Assembly (NCBI GenBank): GCA_030562195.1
Contig: CM060201.1
Span: 29,804,067-29,868,066, forward strand
DNA length: 64,000 bases
Direction: 5' to 3'
Source of the DNA: Nipponacmea schrenckii
Lineage: Eukaryota > Mollusca > Gastropoda > Lottiidae
Under the pieces are notes generated by a model that was not told the origin of the DNA, searched no databases, and worked only from the letters and a program-made list of their open reading frames with translations. Below, in pieces: positions 44,101 to 53,363 of the stretch. Each line of letters opens with the position of its first letter. The stretch's first letter is position 1. Both the position numbers and the translations under genes were made by a program.

Positions 44101-47100
44101 GAACCATATTTCGGAAACCCGCATGATTGTAGACACTGTAGAGTCTGCTCCATCAACTAGCAAACCACTACCAATTACCAATCGATTTTCGGCTCTTACC
44201 AAATCTTCAAAGAAACGCCAATACTCCCCTCCGGTCGCAGAACAATTTTCACCAGAAATTCTCCTAAACGACATAACACAAATATCTATTCCACGACACT
44301 TCTTTCTTCTTCTGTCTCACCTTTACCCCTGTCACCAATAACTAGAGCCGGCAACCAACAGAGAACCCCGAAGTCAAACCCAGAAACACCTAGACAATCT
44401 GTTGGCACCAAATTTCTGGAACAGCTATGGGTAAACGCTTCGCTCCAAGCTATGCAAACATCTTCATGGCTGAATGGGAACGCGAAATAGACCAAATTTC
44501 ACCCTTTAAACCTCTTTTTTACGGCAGATTTCTTGACGACATTTTTATCATTTGGACCGAATCATTAGAAAACTTTTGGCAATACTTCGAGATACTAAAC
44601 AATCACCATCCTTCAGTAAAATTAACGGCGAACATTAGCGATAATAGTATGGACTTTTTGGACACTACGGTGTTCAAAGGAAACGATTTCGAAAAAACTT
44701 CAAAAGTGGACATTAAAGTATTTTTTAAAGAAACTGATACGCACCAACTTTTGTTCAAAAGCTCGTTTCATCCGAAGCATACGTTTTCTGCGATTATAAA
44801 ATCACAAATCCTACGGTTCCATAGGATTTGTACACAACAGACCGATTTTGATTCTGCATGCAACCTAGTTTTCAATAAATTACGAGAGAGGGGTTACTCA
44901 AAACGATTTCTACGCAAAATTAAAAACGACACGTTATTACAACTTCTGGAGAAAAATAACCCCCCTCCATCGCCTATAAATGAATTTGGCTCCAAACCCT
45001 GTGGTGGTTCTACGTGTCGTACCTGCGAGCATGTACCTATTTCTCATTTTTTCAAAAACAATAAAACCGGCAAAACTTTTCTTATATCTGACCAACTTTC
45101 ATGCGGCGACCAAAATCTAATTTACCTAATTTCATGTAAAAAATGCGAAACACAATATATTGGAGAAACTAAGAACGCGCTACGAACTCGCTTTAACGGC
45201 CATCGTTACGATATAGTACATGGCAAAAATAGACCAATTTCTAATCATTTTAACCAACCCGACCATTCCATTGAAGACTTGTTGATTATGCCAATTGAAA
45301 AGATACAACCTATGCCAAACATCAAGCCAAAACAAAGAAGATTACAACGCGAGAGTTATTGGATGGACCAACTTCAAACTGTATATCCAAATGGCCTTAA
45401 TATCCAACATGATAATCAGATAATACCTTTTGTTACCACCTACAATCATACTGCCACTAATGCCTCCCTAATTGTCAAACGTCACTACCAAAGCCTTCAA
45501 AACCAATATCCTCATGTCTACAGCAAGAGACTTGTTACAGCGTACAAAAGAAATAAAAATCTCAGCAATATCCTAGTTCATGGTAGACTCAATCCCCAAT
45601 AGCTTTAAATTACCTGACTTCCTTTATTCTGAATTCACTACATTTTACATTAATATTTCTTTATTTATTATAGGTACATAAAAATATTTGGCTTTTCTCT
45701 TTAGCTGATTATCGATATATCAGAAGAAAATTAATTCTTATATTTTCAACTATTTCAGATAAAGAAATTATATTACTTCAGATAATATTTCAGAGACATC
45801 CATAATTAACGCATCTAATTATCCTAACCTTTAACTTGCACCTTGCTTTATCATAAATCTTTACTTTGTGACCTAGGCCAGTGCTTTTATGAGACTATGT
45901 TCTCATCACCATCTAACACATCATTGTGGAATTCAACAGTAGGGGTCAAGGACGCGTGAAATTCCACATGTTAGAGTTACTTCCCTTTATATTTACACGA
46001 TTTGAAAATCGCTTGATGGACGGCTCAAGCGTTTTATGATTAAATACTTTATTTTGGGGATTTATCGGATTTTAGAGGGATTTTGATGTATAGTCCACTG
46101 ATGGATATATACTGTTATTGTCCAAATTTGAGTGAACTTAAAATTTTATGTTCGTTCTAACGCCTATTATCCCTTTAAATATACTGATGTCTTAGCAAAC
46201 TATTCTAAATTTCAAGTTATTAAGGCCATTAAGACAAATGCCTTCTCCGAAATTGCCAAAAAAAGAAATTCCGTTTAAAAAGTTTGAAATGAAAATTTGA
46301 TATAAAAAAATATTATAGCATATTATATTGGTAACCTTTTAAAGTGGACCGAAAGCATTGTGAACCTGCGATGAAAGACAGTTCCAAATATTTTTGCCTT
46401 GTAGAAATACCCTAGTTACGGCCCTAAATTCCATCGTATCTTATCAATGCAATGTGCTAATGCAAATTATACCTACTGTTACTACTGGTATGCCAATTCC
46501 AACAGAATATAAAACAGTGACTGTTACTGTACTTGATCTGTATGGATGAAGTAAACTTTCATCATAACAAAAAAATCCACGTTGAAATGGGGTAAGCGTT
46601 TGTGTTAAAATAATAGCTATAACTGCAACTGAAAGGGTAAATAACGTAAATCAAGTACTAGTAACTAAATTTGTTATATTTGATACAAATACAAACTATG
46701 CACAATTTGAATAGCTTTCTAAAATACAAGTTGAAAAGTTTCCAAGATAAAAATACAACTTGGAATAGTCCCAGAGATAAAATACAACTTGAATAGTTGC
46801 ATAGCTGAGCGAACTATTTGGACACTCCAAGATGCAAGGTGCAAAATGAATAGACTCTTACAGAGGCGAAACAAAAACCACGAAAAACACAACAGTACCA
46901 GACAAACATAACAATAATAACATAAGCTTGCGACAAGCCTCGCAAGCGAATACGTCCACCAACAGCTTAATAGTAAGCCAAACGTGAACTGTAAAACATT
47001 CCCGATAGCAGATTTAATGGCAACGTTGCCTATATTATTGTAATGTTGTCGAATACCTTTTGAAAAATATAATTTGGTTTTACACTACGCCTCAGAAATT

Positions 47101-48668
47101 CATTTAATTTCATAGCGTTTTTGAATAACTGCATTAATTGTTTTTCCAAATATTTATTTGCAATTAAGTCAGAGCTTTTTTTCTAAAGAAGCGTCAATTA
47201 AAATTGGTATAGTTGAAGTTGGTTTTGTAAAAGATAGTTGTTGGTTTTAACGCAGCTCTAATAGAGAAAGTTTAAGTTAAGTACTGTACACACTGACAAC
47301 ATTTTCGACAACATGTTGGCTAACATGTAGCCGAAATGCCATGTTATCGAAAATGTTGTCAGTGTGTACAGATGGGAGACATTCGACAACACGTTGTTCA
47401 ACTATTGGACAAACATGTTGCTGATTGAATACAAGTTTGTTTTTGTTGTCGAGATGCAAATGATGTTGCAGTTTTACCCAATCAGAAGCGCTTTATAAAT
47501 CCCATGATCTATCCGAAACCACGTGATTTAAACAAAAATGGCTAGTCTTTGGCAGCCGGAATTGCATCTCTCAGATGAGTGTCTTGCTTTGTTATGAGAG
47601 GGCCCACTTTGCATAGTAGTCTTGAAAAGCTGGTTCATCAATCCTAAGAAAATTCTCATATGAGGGTTTATCACCTCATCTCAGTTCCTTCATGAGACAG
47701 TTGTAGGCCCCGTGTATATATCCACGATCTTGTCCAAACTTTCGTCTCAGCTTTATGTCTTCTTTGTCGTCTTTCGATTAAATGCTTAAAATTATGGCAG
47801 ACACCCCTACAATACGTCTTCTCTGTTTGAATCCTCCATTTTTATGATTTTTTACTTTCAAAACCTTGTATTCTCGGAAACATTCGGCAACAAGTTGCCC
47901 AACATGTTGTCCAACTGTTGTTGTGTGTGTACAGGACAAATTTTGTGTTGCCCAAGTGTTTCAGCAACATGTTAGCTAACATGTTGTCGAAAATGTTGTC
48001 AGTGTGTACAGTACTTAAGGCTACTACAGATCAACATACAGATACGCACCCTGCGATCATTTTAAATGAAAGGACGGATATTTCGGGGTCATATTTCATA
48101 CAATTATGAATACAGTTAAACCTGTTTTCAATCACAGCCAGTTTCTATTTAGATAAAACCGTTGGAAAATAAAAAAAAAATTCATAACTAACTTTACAAT
48201 ATATTTGAAGATCAAATAGTGACACCGTTTTAAAGGGATACTGCGTCTACGTATGAACATGAAATTTAAATTCTCAAGAATGGTCAATATGAGTATTATA
48301 TTCATCAGTGAACCTTGTGTCATAAAGTAAATCCCTGTAAAATCTGAAAACTCACAAGACTCTAAGTCATAATTGAAAAACGCTTAATCAATTTATTAAG
48401 CGTTTTTAAATAATCAAATTCATCTTTATGGATAATAACTAAGTTTTCTGGATTTATCAGATTATATAAGGATTCTGCCATGTCATATGGCAGCAAGTAT
48501 ATCTACTGATAAATATATATTGGTCAATTTTTTTGGTTGGTGCAAAGCTCAAATAATCATAAGACTTCCATCCGATTCATAAAATTGATATTTTGTAAGG
48601 TACTTACTTATAATAACAACACAAATATCAAATACAGGCTGAATCCAAGACATGAGTGGTCTCGACAT
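41047..48668 (-). CDS. PLPP: phospholipid phosphatase-like protein (PAP2 family), 6 exons, 268 aa, altered active site
   Basis: Exons in transcript order are 48668-48608, 46628-46477, 43153-42861, 42677-42620, 42157-41981 and 41112-41047. All are GT-AG, phases agree, and the total is 807 nt. Exons of 58 and 177 nt match, from memory, the vertebrate PLPP layout. The ATG at 48668 has an in-frame TAG two codons upstream. Family members are six-pass membrane enzymes that dephosphorylate lysophosphatidate, phosphatidate and sphingosine-1-phosphate on the outer or lumenal face. C1 'KYSIGRLRP' (125-133) and C3 'SRISDYKHHWSD' (221-232, catalytic H228, D232) are intact, as is the N147-C-S glycosylation site. 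C2 should read P-S-G-H but reads 'FPSYYAS' (172-178): Tyr175-Tyr176 replace Gly-His. Loss of the C2 His, which protonates the leaving group, predicts little or no phosphatase activity. Confidence 0.93.
41150..41960. repeat. 31-bp satellite in PLPP intron 5
   Basis: About 25 units of 'gaagatggaatattgacgag' plus 'tattaggaaat' with frequent partial units. The array runs to within about 20 bp of the exon 5 donor. Confidence 0.93.
41981..42157 (-). CDS. PLPP: PLPP-like exon 5 (motif C3)
   Basis: A 177-nt, phase 0/0 exon. It encodes 'YLEVRFTWRG' and 'SRISDYKHHWSDVLAG', with the nucleophilic His and its Asp partner present. The donor 'ATG|gtatgt' opens directly into the 31-bp satellite. Confidence 0.95.
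42386..42600. mobile_element. MITE family B, copy 3 (PLPP intron 4)
   Basis: The arms 'ttctaattttcaatcatac' / 'atctgtggttccagcaattt' and 'aaaggaaccacaaacgtccg' / 'attggaaatgtctgg' are inverted. The centre holds 'gatgacatca' and 'ggcgtcatcaaac'. It ends about 20 bp from the donor side of exon 4. Confidence 0.82.
42620..42677 (-). CDS. PLPP: PLPP-like exon 4 (motif C2, Gly-His replaced by Tyr-Tyr)
   Basis: A 58-nt exon with acceptor 'ttaatttcag' and donor 'TTTG|gtaagt'. It completes R169 and encodes 'ISFPSYYASMITYTMLFAL'. The flanks ('SFPS', 'AS', 'YTMLFAL') match the family closely, while the two codons that should be Gly-His are TAT TAT. Confidence 0.9.
42861..43153 (-). CDS. PLPP: PLPP-like exon 3 (motif C1)
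   Basis: The acceptor is 'tttttttccag'. It encodes 'NIGKYSIGRLRPNFLTICQP' and the Cys-rich loop 'LFNCSMGYIEKNVCTGN', and ends in phase 2 at 'GCCAG|gtaaaa'. Confidence 0.95.
43546..44341 (+). pseudogene. Penelope-like element, N-terminal coding block
   Basis: The frame is open from about 43546. It is rich in Gln, Asn and His at first ('HHNRQQHFDNRQQHGNRQPQ'), then reads 'RFVKPALRNTSILSVIQNI' and 'WAKKSYRRLQRETLDKYT'. No named domain was recognised. Linkage to the RT block rests on position and strand. Confidence 0.55.
44414..45602 (+). pseudogene. Penelope-like reverse transcriptase (partial) with GIY-YIG endonuclease
   Basis: From 44414 the frame reads 'QISGTAMGKRFAPSYANIFM' and 'FYGRFLDDIFIIW', the catalytic F-L-D-D box in the Penelope form. 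Next come 'TANISDNSMDFLDTTVF', a Cys motif 'CGGSTCRTCEHV', and the GIY-YIG nuclease region 'LIYLISCKKCETQYIGETKN' ... 'LRTRFNGHR'. It ends with TAG at 45600-45602. RT motifs before 'SGTAMG' are missing. The block is otherwise free of stops over about 390 codons, so the insertion is fairly recent. Confidence 0.88.
46000..46179 (-). mobile_element. MITE family A, degraded copy
   Basis: Retains 'cttaaaattttatgttcgtt', the terminus 'tattatccctttaa' and a remnant of the 'caagcgtttt' palindrome. The other end is lost. Confidence 0.6.
46477..46628 (-). CDS. PLPP: PLPP-like exon 2
   Basis: The acceptor is 'accctttcag'. It encodes 'FQRGFFCYDESLLHPYRSST', the conserved first extracellular loop of LPPs ('rGFfC.D.si..Py'), and the second helix. 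Donor 'ACA|gtaggt' keeps phase 0. Confidence 0.92.
47281..48014 (-). mobile_element. PIF/Harbinger-like transposon remnant in PLPP intron 1
   Basis: Ends are 'gtactgtacacactgacaac' (47281) and 'gttgtcagtgtgtacagtac' (to 48014), each flanked by TTAA (47277-47280, 48015-48018). The TIRs extend over 50 bp and contain repeated 'aacatgtt' blocks. Taking the duplication as TTA or TAA fits PIF/Harbinger, and the coding remnant supports that over piggyBac/Kolobok. Confidence 0.85.
47541..47780 (-). pseudogene. PIF/Harbinger transposase N-terminal remnant
   Basis: The minus strand reads, in successive frames, 'ERRQRRHKAETKVWTRSWIY', 'AYNCLMKELR', then after a stop 'GDKPSYENFLRIDEPAFQDY', then after a shift 'ITKQDTHLRDAIPAAKD'. 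This follows the family order: basic region, 'W.RpWi..R...Ga...L..EL', 'fl.m....F..ll..v.p.I.kqdt..R.aIp...rL'. Two frameshifts and a stop separate the pieces, and the DDE part is deleted. Confidence 0.8.
48230..48550 (-). mobile_element. MITE family A copy (PLPP intron 1, next to exon 1)
   Basis: Starts 'ttaaagggatactgcgtcta', has 'cgcttaatcaatttattaag' in the middle and degrades after 'ggcagcaagtatatctactg'. Confidence 0.85.
48608..48668 (-). CDS. PLPP: PLPP-like exon 1
   Basis: Encodes MSRPLMSWIQPVFDICVV and the start of the first membrane helix, ending in phase 1 at 'TATAA|gtaagt'. It sits between two MITE A copies (48230-48550 and 48744-49029). Confidence 0.85.
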
Positions 48669-48743
48669 TTTCTACTTTTCGATGTAAACAAGCTCGTTTC
48701 TCTTTCTTGACCTAATATTCTATCACTGAAGCATAACTTCATA

Positions 48744-49029
48744 TTGAAGGGATAATAGATCTTAGAATGAATATCAAATTTGAAATAGTAAACTTGTCCA
48801 ATAAGAGCTCTATTCATCTAAATATACCTGCTGCCATAAATAACATAAAAAGATAAATAAATATCCCAAAAACTAAGTAATTATCCAAAAAGATGCATTT
48901 GATTATTGAAAAGCGTATTTAAAAAATGATTTAGTTTTGTGAGGTGACTGGGTAATGAATATATATACATATTGACCATTCTTGAGAACTATAATTTTAT
49001 GTTCATGCTTAGACGCAGTGTCCCTTTAA
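48744..49029 (+). mobile_element. MITE family A copy immediately upstream of PLPP exon 1
   Basis: Ends are 'ttgaagggataatagatct' and 'agacgcagtgtccctttaa'. It lies 76 bp upstream of the start codon, so it may overlap the promoter or 5' UTR. Confidence 0.87.
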
Positions 49030-51739
49030 GTTCGAACGTTGGTGGTTTCGGCCCGCAGTCATATCGACCCATATATTTACACTTTGGCCCTCAAATTTTA
49101 TAAATTATACAATTCACGACCAGGGACAGCATGGGATAAGTGAAATTCTTACAAGCATAATAGACACTGATGTTGTAACATATTTGGTGTCATGATTTTC
49201 CATGGGAAGAATCATTAGTGACTCCAACCTATTGATGGTGTTGGCTACAACCAGAGCATCGACACAGAAACCTGTTCTGAAAAGATCATTCTAATATGGA
49301 TTTGAATAAAATTCATCAAAGAATTGCTCTTTTAATTCTTAAAAAATGCCTTCATTCAAACAAATTGTCATTATAATCTAATTGGCTATGGACCATTTAT
49401 ATCTGTTGTACCGAATTGATTTATCATTGAGTATCGAAATAGCCTACTTTTTTTAGTTCAATTCTACTTCAAAATAATAATAGAAGGCTCGTATGTTCTT
49501 GGGTGCTGTAGGGAAGGGGGGGGGGGGGCTTCCACATTTTTTCTTTCTTTTAACTTGTTCAGTGTGTTCCGTGGTTTCATCGACAAGTTCAGGTTACCAA
49601 TGGAATAAAAATCGACGAAAGGCAATCACTATTTTTGTTAAAGGTGTTTTGATGTTGTTAGTGTATGATAAGTCCTTGATATTTTTATTCTCTGAAGGCG
49701 TGCATAAGAAAATGTGTTTCTCGGTAAAACTATGAGATTTGTACAGACCCCGCAACCAGAATGTCAGAATGACACGCCACAACCCAGCGGAAGGGGCTTT
49801 AAAGGCCTTATGTTCGTCGGTAAAACTTCATTCCTGGTTTTCAAGTATTTACAAAATTGGTTGTATTGCCGCCATACATCTTGTAACAATATTTCCTTCA
49901 ATATAGTTGTATTTGATGGCCTCATTTGTGCTATAACTATTTGTAATCCAAGTTACAGCACGGTTAACGATACAATTATTAAAACGCCTCCAATGAAATC
50001 AGATCACGAAATGCACGTGTTTTTTCAAAGACAGAATATGACGGATTATTTTGAGTGGTCAACTCAATTAAATCAATATAAATCGGTTAACCTTAATTGA
50101 TGAAGTTCTCACATCCAGAATTGTCATTCATGTCCATTTCTTAGTAGTTTACATGGTGTATTACTGATAAATCACGTGAAAACTTCGCCATTTTACGCTA
50201 TCTAGTCGCTAGAAGAGATAACACTTTTGAGCATAGTCTAATACCTGATACTAGACGTGCAAATACCTACATAACTGTGAAGTATATTTTTCCCCATGCT
50301 TATAATATCTTAACCCATTCATTAGATCCGCCCACCATATACATTCAAGGACTCGATAAACTTGGTTTCCCACAATACATTAGCTATTTACCGTTATTGT
50401 GGCTAACAAGCAGATACAATTTGTGGACGATTTACCTAAAAAGTAAGTAATACTTTTATACAATATTGATGCAGACATGTTAGACGATGTTGTTGGTTAC
50501 ATCATGACCAAGTATTTTCACCTGACATGTCCGAAAACAGACGTTAAGGATCTAAATTTAAACTATTTCATGTGCCATATTTATCCACGATTGCTATGTC
50601 GTGAGACAAAAATGTCGGTCAAACATTTCCGCATTATACCACTCATGTAATACAGCCTTTTCTGTTATTATCTTTCGAGTTTCAGAAAAAACTTTTTAGA
50701 TAGTGAAAAAGAAGGATGTTTTTACTTCTCTGTGGTACTATTTTTATGTCTGTATCATTGATATTTTGCGAAATATGAGGTGTTCGACTTTTGCTGTTAT
50801 TACAATAACGGTCTAGCCGGCCTTGTTTTAAGTACATGATACAGTGAGTTGTAGAAAAAGTAGATCAATATGACCCAAAGGTTAGTTCAAAGGATGTATG
50901 TCACAATAATTAAACGGTTTATGAGGATTTTATTTGGTTTCTATTCATTTGGATAGTTGACATAATATATGGTGTAATTTGTTGTCTTATATGGTCCAAG
51001 GTTAACGGGATAGTTGGCTACACAGGTATGCAAAATTTTCATTACAAAAAAGGTATATGCCTACATAAATTATACATGACAATATTTATAAAATATGCTA
51101 TTTACATACATGTACTTGATAAAACTGAATTTGTGTCAAATGGGTTAATTAAAACATTGGAATGTACTAATTTAATGTTCAAGGTTGATCAGCAGTATGA
51201 CCTCATTTTGATGGCTCAATATTATTAGTTGAAACCTTCAGAATTAGTAGGAGAAATATTTCTCTACAATTTGGTTTTTATTTTGCTAATATCTGTACAG
51301 TAGTTTTTTGTACACCTACATTAAAGCCTTACTAACTTAAAAGTTTATGTAAATTTTTGAGTAATTATTTTTTATCTTAATTTTAACACATTTATCAAGT
51401 TTTTGGTGTCTAGTTTTGATAAATTTTGGCAATAAAAAAAATTTCGACCTTTAATAGTATTGCTATAGTTGTAGTCTTAATCACTAAACTGACCATTGAG
51501 AATCCGATCAGTTACAGCGTTCGGTCAACTGAAGCTCACCAATAACGTCATGCTCATGTCTATGTTCTGTTTAAAAATGTGTATTTTAAAGTCAAACTTA
51601 GCAGTTGGAGACTGTAACAACCATTTGGATGGTATCATATATTTACTAATATGTATGTAAGTTGTATGTCAATTTCAAGTCAATCTTCTTCAGACTTAGG
51701 TAAAAATAACAGTCACATTTAGTGTTTCATATTATCCAT
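49030..51739. other. no gene recognised
   Basis: Frames at 49493-49735 and 49714-50100 (128 aa) have no recognised domain, and the second overlaps a G-run context at about 49507. A phrase near 50328-50445 reads somewhat protein-like but has no supporting exon structure. PLPP 5' regulatory DNA may lie at the left end. Confidence 0.4.
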
Positions 51740-52042
51740 TGTTAAAAAATGCTTAATCAATTTATTAAGAATTTTTCAATAATAAAATGCATCTTTATGG
51801 ATAATTACTTAGTTTTTTTGATAGTTATTTATTTTTTTATGTTATTTATGGCATCAGGTATATTTACTGATGAATAGATATATATATATATATTATAAAA
51901 TATATAAATATTTATATATATTAAAGGGATAATAGCTCTTAAAATGAACATAAAATTTGAAAATTTTAAACTTGGCCAATAATCTATTCATCAGTAAATA
52001 TACCTGATGCCATAAATAACATAAAATAAATAACTATCTATA
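51740..52042. mobile_element. two partial MITE A copies in inverted arrangement around (TA)n
   Basis: A reverse copy (51740-51880: 'gcttaatcaatttattaaga', 'atggataattacttag') and a forward copy (51921-52042: 'ttaaagggataatagctctt') face each other across TA-rich DNA, sharing 'ggtatatttactgatgaata' and its inverse. Confidence 0.8.
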
Positions 52043-53159
52043 TATATATATATATATACTTTTGTCTGCCCTGGTCTGTCCTTCACCTCTCAATGGCCAT
52101 ACTATTTTTAACTATGAGTTAGCACAAATGACCTTATCTCTTTTACTGGTTTTCTTTAGGTCAAAAATGTAGGGCAAAATTATGTTGACTTTTACTTTAT
52201 AGTATGTGTTCCCCCAAAACTTTATTTGTATTTACCGTACTTTTAGTGGTAGTGTTGTAGTAGGTACCCGAACAACTTTAATGTTTACTTTAAAATAGTA
52301 TAGGATTTTGGATGAATTGATGCAAATAGTTCTCCAAATTTGATTTGTCATTCAGTTATTTAGTCCGAAATATCTGCCTCTATTCGTGCCCCTGATAGAT
52401 ATTTTGACAGTTATGGCCTTGGGTTGAGTCAAGAAATATTTTGGGTATTTTCCACTGTAAGTTTTGTTTTGTTGGTACGGTATCATGTAGCCCTCATTAC
52501 CAAAGGCGTAGTGCCACCCCCCCCCCCCACACAACCCCCAATCAGAGATATGGAAATTCCCCCCCACCCCAAGATAGGGCCTATTTTTGTTTTTCTACAT
52601 AAGCAGATGACAATCAAAATATCTATCAGACGCTGTAGCAGATGCACATGTGTTTGTCTACCATGCCAAATATAGGCAATTTAAAAAAAAAAATTTCATT
52701 TCAATGAATAATACATCAATGGACTGCAATAGTTGCGTGACAGAACGTTTAATTGTAAATAAACCTATCACGTTCTGTAAATAAGGTTTATAATTGCAAG
52801 AAATGTGTGGGTGGCCATAAGTTATGTGAAACATCACTTATGTTAGTCCCCCTATTTAAAAGATTACTATAGAGGGATTGGTTAAAAATGGCAAATCTCT
52901 CTGTGTTAGAGAGAATGGAACTGTATTACTTCATAATTTATTTTTTTACATAAACCATGATAAAAAAAAAATTATAATTATTCATCATTTTTTTAACGAA
53001 AACTATTCGTCTTTTTTCAAATTTTTAATTACAAATTTTTTTGACCCATCAAAATCACTACGGTATTCTAGCCAAATCAATTTTTAAATAGAGTTGTCTG
53101 CTCTTGCCAATTTACCAGGCAAGATGGTCAGTCCATCTTGGACTGATGTGAGACTGGGT
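52043..53159. other. no gene seen; C-rich tract at 52517-52570
   Basis: Runs of C at 52517-52570 separated by short spacers could form a G-quadruplex on the minus strand. Overlapping frames on both strands here are low-complexity. Frame 52878-53087 lacks a domain. Confidence 0.45.
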
Positions 53160-53363
53160 AATTAATTTTTGAATTTTAAACTTCGTCAATAAGAGCACAT
53201 ATTCATAACTGATATACCTGCTGCCATAAATAATATAACAGAATCCTTATACAATAAAACTTAGTAATTATCCATAAATATGCAAGGTAAGTTCACTGAT
53301 GAATATATATTCATATTGACCATTTTGGAGAACTTAAATTTTTCAGACGCAGTATCACTTTAA
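53160..53363 (+). mobile_element. MITE family A, internally deleted copy
   Basis: Keeps 'atacctgctgccataaata' and 'gcaaggtaagttcactgatg', ending 'cgcagtatcactttaa'. The central palindrome is missing. Confidence 0.78.

Larger units (their letters stand above)
43480..45602 (+). mobile_element. Penelope-like retroelement, internally deleted, in PLPP intron 2 (antisense)
   Basis: Two coding blocks lie on the plus strand, opposite to the host gene. The first (about 43546-44341) is a Gln/Asn-rich N-terminus followed by a charged helical region. The second runs from about 44414 to 45602. The junction at about 44341-44414 joins them out of frame, directly before RT motif 'QISGTAMG', so the early RT motifs are deleted. 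Element ends and any pseudo-LTRs were not resolved, so the 5' limit is approximate. Confidence 0.8.

Noticed and set aside
47277..48018. piggyBac or Kolobok assignment based on TTAA flanks
   Set aside because: The internal protein remnant follows the PIF/Harbinger N-terminal pattern, and the flanks also fit a 3-bp TTA or TAA duplication.
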